14,913 nucleotides of DNA from positions 1 to 14,913 of the forward strand of contig CAZIHR010000031.1 of the NCBI GenBank assembly GCA_964538885.1. Direction: 5' to 3'. This DNA is from JAPOPJ01 sp964538885. GTDB taxonomy: Archaea > Thermoproteota > Nitrososphaeria > Nitrososphaerales > Nitrosopumilaceae. Positions 1-6,200 of the stretch are shown piece by piece. A program made the translations under genes and the position numbers. The notes below the pieces were generated by a model. The model saw nothing but the letters and a program-made list of their open reading frames with translations. It ran no database searches and was not told where the DNA came from. How positions within the stretch are numbered: the stretch's first letter is position 1; each line of letters opens with the position of its first letter.

Positions 1-120
1 TTACTCGACCTCTAATCCAGATAGTAGATGCTCCTCTTCATTATTGAGGGCCACGACTTTGGGGAGATTTCCATAAGCGAGGTTTGAGATCCACTCTTCG
101 TGAGAAATGATGTTTGCCAT
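1..120 (-). CDS. 39-aa hypothetical protein, array copy 1
   Basis: A short complete reading frame starts at the ATG at 120-118 and ends with TAA at 3-1. It begins MANIISHEEWISNL and has an acidic C-terminus (NNEEEHLLSGLEVE). A second copy at 2055-2174 differs at only 4 of 120 bases: two synonymous and two replacing (A to V, K to E), with no indel. Like the other small genes of the array, it is directly preceded by the conserved block that begins CGACCAAAGTATGG after the start codon on the plus strand. No signal peptide, membrane segment or known motif is visible. Evidence for translation is the conserved frame, the same start codon and the shared upstream block. Function unknown. Confidence 0.5.
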   Translation of the reverse strand: MANIISHEEWISNLAYGNLPKVVALNNEEEHLLSGLEVE

Positions 121-207
121 CGACCAAAGTATGGTTTAGTACATTTGTGACTCGTCAGGATGGCTAGATTGATAAATTAGTAAATTATAGTAATGATGAG
201 GGTTCAG
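118..207 (-). repeat. Conserved upstream block, copy 1 (alpha)
   Basis: About 90 bp abutting the start codon of the 39-aa gene. Further copies lie at 533-626, 1798-1891 and 2172-2264. Shared landmarks on the plus strand are CATCGACCAAAGTATGG, GACTCGTCAGGATGGCTAG, ATTGATAA and a closing GATGAGGGTTCAG. In all four copies it sits immediately before a minus-strand ATG, so it is best read as promoter plus leader. No single TATA box stands out. Confidence 0.75.
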
Positions 208-273
208 ATATCGTAGTATGAGGTATCTTCACAGAAATCTCAGATGTCGTTTCATTCATCATCGCCCTCATCA
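194..273. repeat. Nested inverted repeat of spacer 1
   Basis: TGATGAGGG (194-202) and its exact reverse complement CCCTCATCA (265-273) enclose a variable stretch of 62 bp that contains a smaller AGATA/TATCT dyad. The same outer arms recur in the other three spacers while the interior varies, so the fold is kept rather than the sequence. Confidence 0.65.
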
Positions 274-360
274 ATTTCATCCCACACCGGCCTGTCTGTC
301 AGCCAAAATGGTATTGCAGGTTTGAATGAATTTGTCAGGTCACAAAAAAAGAAAGAGGGA
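258..360 (-). repeat. Conserved downstream block, copy 1 (beta)
   Basis: About 100 bp running, on the plus strand, from CATCATCGCCCTCATCAATTT through CCACACCGGCCTGTCTGTCAG to TTTGTCAGGTCACAAAAAAA. Copies lie at 671-767, 1431-1515 (5' part missing), 1936-2030 and, as a short remnant, 2304-2328. On the minus strand the block follows the 56-aa gene and opens with T runs, which fits an archaeal U-tract terminator followed by conserved spacer. Confidence 0.7.
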
Positions 361-364
361 AAAA

Positions 365-535
365 TTAGAGACGTAGAAATTTAAATTTATGGATGAACAT
401 TTCACGTCTGTTGTAAAAGAAATTGTCCTTGATGTATTTTCGAATTTCTTTGTCAGTAAGAGATCCACAACCTCCATCAAGTTCGGCAACTTCTAATTTG
501 CCATCTCTACATCTAATTGTAGTTAGTGTAGTCAT
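365..535 (-). CDS. 56-aa hypothetical protein of the array
   Basis: The ATG is at 535-533 and the TAA at 367-365. The protein begins MTTLTTIRCRDGKLEV and ends LTDKEIRKYIKDNFF...FKFLRL. Its last 31 residues align without gaps to the end of the 93-aa protein at 1519-1800 (about 15 of 31 identical, including KEI, KYI and a terminal FLRL), while the N-terminal parts are unrelated. It is followed by a T-rich stretch and preceded by the alpha block at 533-626. The basic-aromatic C-terminus could be a shared binding or anchoring module, but this is inference. No known family is recognised. Confidence 0.5.
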   Translation of the reverse strand: MTTLTTIRCRDGKLEVAELDGGCGSLTDKEIRKYIKDNFFYNRREMFIHKFKFLRL

Positions 536-626
536 TGACCAAAGTATGGTTTCGTCCTTTCAGGACTCATCAGAATGACTAGATTGATAAATTAGTATAT
601 TGGAATAATGTATGATGGGGGCTCAG
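533..626 (-). repeat. Conserved upstream block, copy 2 (alpha)
   Basis: Second copy of the start-proximal block, before the 56-aa gene. It keeps GACCAAAGTATGGTTTCGTCC, a diverged GACTCATCAGAATGACTAG, ATTGATAAATTAGTA and GATGGGGGCTCAG. It is the most diverged of the four copies in its middle third. Confidence 0.7.
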
Positions 627-637
627 AACTGACTCTC

Positions 638-653
638 TTCATCATATGATGAA
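638..653. repeat. 16-bp perfect palindrome in spacer 2
   Basis: TTCATCATATGATGAA is its own reverse complement. It lies between the outer arms TGATGGGGGC (612-621) and GCCCTCATCA (about 678-687) and recurs at 1903-1918. It may be an operator half of the spacer or the inner stem of the nested fold. Confidence 0.6.
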
Positions 654-670
654 TCAGAAGCAATTAGTTT

Positions 671-767
671 CATCATCGCCCTCATCAATTTGCTTTCCCA
701 CACCCGCCTTCCTGTCGGTCCTGATGGATAATGCTGGTTTGGAAAGCTTGCCAGGTCACAAAAAATA
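671..767 (-). repeat. Conserved downstream block, copy 2 (beta)
   Basis: Second copy of the beta block, just downstream (minus strand) of the 214-aa membrane protein. It runs on the plus strand from CATCATCGCCCTCATCAATT to GCCAGGTCACAAAAAATAATG. The CCCACACCCGCC and GGTTTGGAAAGCTTG landmarks are shared closely with copy 3. Confidence 0.7.
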
Positions 768-780
768 ATGGGGTTTGGGA

Positions 781-1425
781 TCAACAACCAATACGTTTTG
801 CCCATTGTTGATATGAGAAACTGCTGTTTTTGCGGTCAGCAACAGCATAGTCTTCCTCAACGAGAATCCCATTAATGGAGACTGCCGGATGGGGTGGTTC
901 AGGACCTTCTGATTTTGATATGTATGATGGTGGTTCTACTTTCCACGTACACCATACTTTAGCATGACCAGCAAGTAAACCATCTACTTGATAGATGGCT
1001 ATAGTCCCAACAGGGCATAAAAGATGTAGTTTGTTGTATGCAGTATCAAGTCCATTTATCAGTGAGAGACGATATTGATTACCAGCAATGGATATGGTCT
1101 GCGGATTGACTATTCTGTCAATGCTATTCGCACTTACCATATTCATCAGTGGTAGAGCAAAGTCTTGTGAAAGACGTGTCCACTCTGATGGTGTAGAACT
1201 ATTGGATTCTGCATTTGTGTGATTGTCGTTTTGTATAGAGGTGGCAACTGATTTGATGTCTTGTGCTAGTGTATCTGCTGTATTGTGAGATCCCCTTGCA
1301 CTCACTGGTGAATGTTCATCACCGACATATGGAACCACATAGACTATGGTTGCAAAAATCATTGTGATGATGCCACCAATGAACAAATTCCGAACAAGTT
1401 TTTTATTCATTTTTGGTTCATTCAT
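781..1425 (-). CDS. Membrane-anchored protein with SNase-like C-terminal region
   Basis: The chosen start is the ATG at 1425 (MNEPKMNKKLV); a GTG at 1440 would add five residues but lies in the repeat. The protein has 214 aa. A positively charged N-terminus is followed by one hydrophobic segment (about residues 14-34), so it is probably anchored with its bulk outside. A Ser/Thr/Asn-rich linker follows to about residue 95. The rest (INGLDTAYNK, LLCPVGT, GHAKVWC, VSINGILVEEDYAVADR, SYQQWAKRIGC) recalls a staphylococcal-nuclease fold: an RL-GIDTPE-like strand, a VN-LLVEEGYA-like segment and the WA--GC ending seen in some archaeal members, by recollection. The catalytic Glu after the Asp-Thr is Tyr and the preceding Arg is absent, so activity is doubtful. 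It sits inside the repeat array but has no alpha block before it. It is surely a gene; the family is tentative. Confidence 0.75.
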   Translation of the reverse strand: MNEPKMNKKLVRNLFIGGIITMIFATIVYVVPYVGDEHSPVSARGSHNTADTLAQDIKSVATSIQNDNHTNAESNSSTPSEWTRLSQDFALPLMNMVSANSIDRIVNPQTISIAGNQYRLSLINGLDTAYNKLHLLCPVGTIAIYQVDGLLAGHAKVWCTWKVEPPSYISKSEGPEPPHPAVSINGILVEEDYAVADRKNSSFSYQQWAKRIGC

Positions 1426-1430
1426 TATAT

Positions 1431-1515
1431 CATTCCACACTCGCCTGCCTGGCAGCCTCTTTCGAGGTATTGCGGGTTTGAATTGATTTGTCAGGTCACA
1501 AAAAAAGAAGAGGGA
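1431..1515 (-). repeat. Conserved downstream block, 5'-truncated copy (beta')
   Basis: This copy keeps CCACACTCGCCTGCCTGGCAG, GTATTGCGGGTTTGAA and TTTGTCAGGTCACAAAAAAAG but lacks the CATCATCGCCCTCATCA arm and the following alpha block. The membrane-protein gene starts right at its broken edge, as if that gene had replaced part of the spacer. Confidence 0.65.
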
Positions 1516-1518
1516 AAA

Positions 1519-1800
1519 TTAGAGACGTAGAAAGTTAAGATTTTGGAAGAATGATTTACGTCTGCACCAAAAGTAGTCGCCATCGATGTATTTTTGAATC
1601 TCTTTTTCAGTCACGAATATGAGATAGTTTCCAAGTTCGACCATTCTGCGGGGTGTGCGGTACAAAACCGAGTAGAGAAAGCCATTCAAATCACAATCTC
1701 CACTTTCAAGAACTTTCTGATGAAGGGCCATTTCATCAAAAGTTTTGGCAAGAGTGTCTGATTCGATGTTTATTTCTCTATGTGTAGTTTTTGTTGTCAT
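1519..1800 (-). CDS. 93-aa hypothetical protein of the array
   Basis: The frame can be extended to 1824, but the ATG at 1800-1798 (MTTKTTHREIN) coincides with the start position used by the other array genes relative to the alpha block, so it is preferred. The protein has no signal peptide or membrane segment. Its central part (GFLYSVLYRTPRRMVELGNYLIFVTEKEI) is mixed and probably folded. The C-terminal 31 residues (VTEKEIQKYIDGDYF...LNFLRL) are homologous to the end of the 56-aa protein, and the DNA around the stop (ATTAGAGACGTAGAAA) is almost the same in both. It may share a C-terminal module with that protein while the N-terminus has been exchanged. Function not recognised. Confidence 0.6.
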   Translation of the reverse strand: MTTKTTHREINIESDTLAKTFDEMALHQKVLESGDCDLNGFLYSVLYRTPRRMVELGNYLIFVTEKEIQKYIDGDYFWCRRKSFFQNLNFLRL

Positions 1801-1891
1801 CGACCAAGGTATAGTTTCGTCCATTTGGGACTCGTCAGGATGGCTAGATTGATAAGTTAGTAAATTGGAATAATGTATGATGGGGGCTCAG
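1798..1891 (-). repeat. Conserved upstream block, copy 3 (alpha)
   Basis: Third copy, before the 93-aa gene. It is close to copy 4: GGGACTCGTCAGGATGGCTA and GATTGATAAGTTAGTAA are shared, with small changes (AAGGTATAG for AAAGTATGG) near the start codon. Confidence 0.75.
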
Positions 1892-1902
1892 ATAGTCAAC
1901 GC

Positions 1903-1918
1903 TTCATCATATGATGAA
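1903..1918. repeat. 16-bp perfect palindrome in spacer 3
   Basis: Same TTCATCATATGATGAA palindrome as at 638-653, inside outer arms TGATGGGGGC (1877-1886) and GCCCTCATCA (about 1943-1952). On the plus-strand RNA the single arm mismatch becomes a G-U pair; on the minus strand it would be A-C. Confidence 0.6.
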
Positions 1919-1935
1919 TCAGAAGCAATTAGTTT

Positions 1936-2030
1936 CATCATCGCCCTCATCAATTTGCTTTCCCACATCAGCCTGCCTGTCAGTCCTTGCGGATATTGCC
2001 GGTTTGGAAAGCTTGTCAGGTCACAAAAAA
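1936..2030 (-). repeat. Conserved downstream block, copy 3 (beta)
   Basis: Third full copy of the beta block, downstream (minus strand) of the second 39-aa gene, with the same TTTGGAAAGCTTGTCAGG and GTCACAAAAAAA landmarks. Confidence 0.7.
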
Positions 2031-2054
2031 ATAGAAGGGGAAAAATGGTGGATA

Positions 2055-2174
2055 TTACTCGACCTCTAATCCAGATAGTAGATGCTCCTCTTCATTGTTG
2101 AGGGCCACAACTTCGGGGAGATTTCCATAAACGAGGTTTGAGATCCACTCTTCGTGAGAAATGATGTTTGCCAT
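2055..2174 (-). CDS. 39-aa hypothetical protein, array copy 2
   Basis: The ATG is at 2174-2172 and the TAA at 2057-2055. The protein begins MANIISHEEWISNLVYG and ends GLEVE; it is almost identical to the copy at 1-120 (about 97% DNA identity, two amino-acid changes). The similarity extends through the upstream alpha block, so the duplicated unit is gene plus leader. The similarity with copy 1 ends near the two outer ends of the array, so a recent duplication or gene conversion is likely. Function unknown. Confidence 0.5.
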   Translation of the reverse strand: MANIISHEEWISNLVYGNLPEVVALNNEEEHLLSGLEVE

Positions 2175-2264
2175 CGACCAAAGTATGGTTTCGTCCATTT
2201 GGGACTCGTCAGGATGGCTAGATTGATAAGTTAGTAATTAGTAGAATGATTGATGAGGGCTCAG
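2172..2264 (-). repeat. Conserved upstream block, copy 4 (alpha)
   Basis: Fourth copy, before the second 39-aa gene. It has the full CATCGACCAAAGTATGG and GGGACTCGTCAGGATGGCTA landmarks. It is the outermost intact spacer on the right side of the array. Confidence 0.75.
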
Positions 2265-2321
2265 CTAATAGCTGATTCATCATAGAATCAGAAAATCGTT
2301 GTCTCATCATTGCCCTCATCA
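2251..2321. repeat. Nested inverted repeat of spacer 4
   Basis: Outer arms TGATGAGGGC (2251-2260) and GCCCTCATCA (2312-2321) are perfect 10-bp reverse complements. Inside them CTGATTC (2272-2278) and GAATCAG (2285-2291) form a 7-bp stem with a 6-base loop. The inner sequence differs from the palindrome in spacers 2 and 3 but again makes a hairpin, which points to selection on structure. Confidence 0.7.
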
Positions 2322-2376
2322 ATTTTTGGTCGTATAATGACCGAGTTTGCACACTTGTGCATTCAAAAACAGTTTA

Positions 2377-2396
2377 GTAAAAAATGGGATGACCCA
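2377..2396 (-). terminator. Hairpin plus T-run terminator
   Basis: On the minus strand ATGGG-TCAT-CCCAT (2396-2383) forms a 5-bp stem with a 4-base loop and is followed at once by six T. It lies directly after the stop codon of the 26-codon frame at 2397-2477, the position expected of an intrinsic-type terminator. Confidence 0.5.
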
Positions 2397-2477
2397 TCAC
2401 CAGATTTCCTTATCTTCGGGATCAGATTCAAATTCGCGCTTGATACGCGGGAACCATTCAAAATTTTTCTTTTCCAT
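2397..2477 (-). CDS. 26-aa possible relic or microprotein at array edge
   Basis: The ATG is at 2477-2475 and the TGA at 2399-2397. The product (MEKKNFEWFPRIKREFESDP plus six residues) is highly charged. It ends right before the hairpin/T-run at 2377-2396, and upstream it has a 15-bp dyad (2481-2495) and a CCAAAGTATGG (2500-2510) that matches the first bases of the alpha block. It may be a degenerate fifth cassette. Its length is too short for a firm claim and no family is recognised. Confidence 0.3.
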   Translation of the reverse strand: MEKKNFEWFPRIKREFESDPEDKEIW

Positions 2478-2480
2478 AAG

Positions 2481-2495
2481 ACCCACATTGTGGGT
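2481..2495. promoter_or_regulatory. 15-bp dyad ACCCACA-T-TGTGGGT
   Basis: Perfect 7-bp arms around a single T, four bases upstream of the ATG of the 26-aa frame and five bases from a CCAAAGTATGG remnant of the alpha block. It could be an operator or a leader hairpin. Confidence 0.4.
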
Positions 2496-2535
2496 TTCGC
2501 CAAAGTATGGCATCATCAGTTATGGTGTGAGGGCA

Positions 2536-2715
2536 GTGTGATTAGATTAAATTGAATAGTGTGGTGATTCAGGTTTGACTTTGTATGATTTGGTTTTTGA
2601 TTTGTAGGCTTTGGGTTGGTTAAGGTTTTTTTGATTTGTAAATATAGTTGGTGATTTTGTATTAGGTTGGCTCAAAATTGTTTAGTGTTGATATTTTGAA
2701 AATTGTCGAAAAAGC
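2536..2715. other. T/G-rich low-complexity stretch without genes
   Basis: About 180 bp in which the plus strand is nearly free of C, with repeated TTTGATTTGTA (twice) and GGTTGGTTAAGG / GGTTGGCT motifs. No convincing reading frame or RNA gene is visible. It separates the array from the restriction module and may be a site of strand-biased mutation or an old spacer. Confidence 0.5.
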
Positions 2716-2734
2716 GTCTTGTTCTAAATAAGAC
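2716..2734. promoter_or_regulatory. 19-bp dyad, copy 1 (GTCTT...AAGAC)
   Basis: GTCTTGTTCTAAATAAGAC, with arms GTCTT/AAGAC. It is one of three related 19-bp elements ahead of the methyltransferase gene (others at 2934-2952 and 2965-2983), and the most diverged in the centre. Confidence 0.4.
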
Positions 2735-2787
2735 AGAAATTGTGAAAAATGACATTTTGAAAGTTTAGAGAATATAATAAGAATATT

Positions 2788-2897
2788 CCTACGTGGTCTG
2801 GTGCAGTGAGGAGTTCTCCTCCGGGTTGGCTAAGGAGCCATATGGATTGGCTAAGGAGTCATAGTTTTTGTAATTCAACAGTATATTACCACGTAGG
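2788..2897. repeat. 110-bp element with 10-bp terminal inverted repeats
   Basis: CCTACGTGGT (2788-2797) and its exact reverse complement ACCACGTAGG (2888-2897) bound 110 bp. Inside are the dyad GAGGAG-TT-CTCCTC (2808-2821) and two 18-bp direct repeats. This is the layout of a miniature inverted-repeat element, but no target duplication is visible, so a regulatory region is equally possible. Confidence 0.4.
2823..2861 (+). repeat. Two direct repeats GGNTTGGCTAAGGAGYCA, 21 bp apart
   Basis: Copies at 2823-2840 and 2844-2861 differ at two positions. Weaker matches lie at 2613-2625 (GGGTTGGTTAAGG) and 2665-2672. The 21-bp period is two helical turns, as for iteron-like protein-binding sites. Confidence 0.5.
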
Positions 2898-2933
2898 GTG
2901 CTAGGGAGTTTTGTTTTTGTACACATAAAAAAT

Positions 2934-2983
2934 GTCTCATGTAGAATAAGACACGTGATAAAATGTCTTACATAGAGTAAGAC
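2934..2983. promoter_or_regulatory. Pair of 19-bp dyads 31 bp apart
   Basis: GTCTCATGTAGAATAAGAC (2934-2952) and GTCTTACATAGAGTAAGAC (2965-2983). The second is a perfect dyad with 7-bp arms and a 5-base centre. Each is preceded by AAAATG or AAATG. The 31-bp start-to-start distance places both on the same face of the helix, about 135-185 bp before the first ATG of the restriction module. This suggests a site for a dimeric repressor or activator. Confidence 0.5.
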
Positions 2984-3117
2984 GGTATTTTTCATCACAA
3001 AATGGTATAGTGAATTGAAATGTATCAGAATGACATCACAACAGTTTGTAATAGTCTTTTTATTTGCATAAAATGCTATCTCAAAATATGATAAAGTCAT
3101 CACACGGGGAGATTTAG

Positions 3118-3231
3118 ATGACTGCAAATACATTCCACGGTATTTTAGAGCAGATAAGAGTAGACAGGCGTAACTTGAATGACATAATAATGGAGGATTT
3201 CATTTACATAAATTCACAGAGGTATATGTAA
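3118..3231 (+). CDS. 37-aa leader ORF, or N-terminus cut off by a stop
   Basis: The ATG at 3118 has a good ribosome-binding site (GGGGAG, 3107-3112) and encodes MTANTFHGILEQIRVDRRNL...FIYINSQRYM before TAA at 3229-3231. The next codon, in the same frame, is the ATG of the methyltransferase. Two readings are possible. It may be a leader peptide whose ribosome re-initiates at TAA-ATG, which would couple the two. Or it may be the true N-terminal helix of the methyltransferase, interrupted by one nonsense codon; HsdR-N-like domains normally have such a helix before the segment matching GTQMQLLSSLG. The sequence alone does not decide. Confidence 0.5.
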   Translation: MTANTFHGILEQIRVDRRNLNDIIMEDFIYINSQRYM

Positions 3232-6200
3232 ATGGGCACTCAGATGCAGCTTCTATCATCGCTTGGCGTATCACTGGACATGAAACGCAGTATGAGTATT
3301 GAGGGGTGGGACTGTTACATTCTTAATTACAACTCAAAGTCAAAGGATGCACCAATATTTCTGGTAGAGGTGGGCCCAAAAAATACCTCAGACATCAAAA
3401 AAATGGCAAAAAACTTTGATACATGCGTGATAATTGCCACAGAACTACAAGAGATGCACATAAAGACAATGAGTAAATCTCACACCATTCCACTTGAGAG
3501 TGATGATGAACAATTCAGAATAGCAGGCATATTGAAATCTCAAAATATAGATACTGCAAAAAACGAGCTAGAGCTTAACGCGTATCTAGACAATGTGATA
3601 GATATAATACCAAACATGGCAGGAGATTTTGAGAATAGAGGACTGTTTTCTACGCACTATCTGAGAAATCGCATATTTGATGATATACAAATTGAGGTAG
3701 ATACCAGTACTTTACGTAAAGCTGTAAATGATACAAAGAAACTTGTAGAGAATCTTGGGTGGCATACAGATTCTATAAAAGGTGTGGTAAAGATGATAAT
3801 CACACAGCAACAAAATTTCAGCATACGTAAAAACCAGGATGTAGTTCCGAGTTATGGTGCAGTCTCTGAGCTAAAAAAATACAGATGGGTAATACTCACA
3901 AATGGTACAAAGTGGAGACTCTACACCAGCAGGGTATCTGCATCTAGTACTAATTATTTTGAGATAAATCTTGACGAGGCATCAGATAGGATTTTGAAAT
4001 ATCTAGTTGTGATATTCGGGTATGACTCCTACGTAGGAGAAAAGCCCAAAATGGATCATTTTTTTGATCAGGGAAAGGAATTTGCCACACAGCTTGAAGA
4101 AGATTTGGCATCTCGTATAATGAGTCAGGATGGAGTAATGTTGAGTTTAGCCAAGGGCATCCTAAATCACAATATGAAGACCGTATTTGGGGATGCAGAA
4201 CTTGATTCTGCCAAAGAGGCCGCGTTAAAAGTAATATACAGAGTGTGGTTTGTGGCATATGCCGAATCAAGAAATCTACTTCCCGTATCTGATAAAAATT
4301 ATGCAAAGATGTCACTACGACAGATGCGAAACAAACTTGACTGGCATGAATCAAATAGTAAAGAGCAATCTTGTTGGAAATATCTACTAGAACTATTTGA
4401 TGGAATTCGGAATGGGAGTCCAAAGAACAATCTGCCACAGTATAATGGAAATTTATTCAAACGTGATGAAAAAATTGATGGCATAAAAATTCAGAACAGA
4501 TGGCTTGTGCCTGCCATGCGTGACCTACTAGAGCGCAACGGGGATGCCATAGATTATGCCAGCTTGGGAGTCAGACACCTTGGAAATATCTTGGAGAATG
4601 TTATAGAGTTTACAATACAGCAGGCAAGAGACGACATCATGCTGCTTGTAAGGGGCAAAAAAATAATTCAAGTGAAGACATCAAAAGAATCAAACTATTC
4701 CTACAAAAAGAATGATCTCTATCTAGCATCAAAAGGCGGCATTGCAGTACGTAAAAGTACGGCAAGCTATTACACCCCTGATGAGATTGTGAAATTTCTG
4801 GTAAAGCAGGGGTTGGAACCGGTACTAGAATATAGAAGCAAGCTTGTTGCCAAAGATGTCAAGATATACCAAAGTAATCCAAATAATTCTAACAAAGCAA
4901 GATGTATGGATCGTCTGCTGGATATTCAGGTACTTGATCCTACCATGGGAAGCGGGCACTTTCTTGTGGAGGCACTCAATCGTCTGACATCGTGGGCCAC
5001 AGGTATCCTCAAGGAAAATCCATCACATCCGCTACTTGAGGAACTAGAAAATGATAGAAAAACAATAGTAGACGAGCAAGAAAAAAAGAATATTACAGTT
5101 GATGAAAATCTGCTCACACACGACATTCTATTGAAGCGCCGCATAATGAAGCGGTGCATATTTGGTGTTGACTTGAATAATACGGCAGTTGAAATAGCAA
5201 AGCTTTCATTGTGGTTGGATTCGTTTGCAATCGGTGTACCTCTCACATATATGGATCACCACATTAAATCAGGGGACTCGACAATTGGGTGTTTTCTAGA
5301 TGAGTTGGCAGGTGGGGAAAATCGGAGCTTGGATGATTGGGTGCTGGCAGATAATTATAGTAAAATGTTGGAAGATATTGCAGCAAGTCCTGACATTACA
5401 ATATCGCAGGTGCATCGCAGCGAGGATCTTGATAGAAAATATAGAGAGAGTATCTCGCCCAGTATGAAAATACTTGATGCACTGGCAGCATCATATATGG
5501 ATAATACCATACTACCAAAGAAATCAAAAATGGAATTCATTCACAGATTCGGCAAATATGACAAAAATGAAGAAAAAATACTAGAGGATGCGCGCGGCAA
5601 AGTAAAGAGACTATCTGAGAAACTCAAATTCTTTCACTGGGAGTTAGAGTTTCGTGATGCATTTACAGATAAGAGAAGTGGGTTTGATGTCATTTTAGGG
5701 AATCCGCCATGGGATAAAGTAAAGCCAGATGATGATGAGTTTTTTACGCCATATAGTCCAGAGTTCCGAGCCCTGTCCCCCAAGCCGAAAAAGAACAAGA
5801 AAAAAGACAAACTATTACAAGATAGTGACATAAAAGAGAGATACGTTATATATCAAAACCAGATCAAAGAAAAGAACAGCTTTTATTCCACATATGAAAA
5901 ACAAGGAGCAGGACACAAAGAACTCTCTAAATTAATATTTGAAAGATCCATTAAACTATTAACAAATAGTGGCATCATATCTATGGTACTGCCATCACAG
6001 ATTTTATCATCAAATGGTTCTGTAGATATAAGAAGTGAGATTCTCAACAGAGATATAATATCGCTATACGTATTTGAGAATAGAAACAAGATATTCAACA
6101 TTCATAGAATGTACAGGTTCATGCTACTTACTCTGAGAGACTCTGTCGGTGCAGATGAGTTTAGTGCAGGATTTTATTTGCATAATTTATCTTCACTAGA

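Noticed and set aside
194..2321. CRISPR array
   Set aside because: Repeats are about 90-100 bp, four copies, separated by genes; there are no 30-40 bp spacers of uniform size and no cas genes.
1..2330. Bacterial-type integron attC sites in the spacers
   Set aside because: Spacers contain inverted repeats between genes, but no conserved RYYYAAC/GTTRRRY core pair, and no integrase gene is in the window.
2789..3133. 114-codon minus-strand frame before the restriction module
   Set aside because: It runs through dyads, direct repeats and the leader ORF on the other strand, has low-complexity composition and resembles no family.
3950..4438. 162-codon minus-strand frame inside the methyltransferase
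   Set aside because: It is antisense to a clearly coding region with conserved motifs and has no features of its own.
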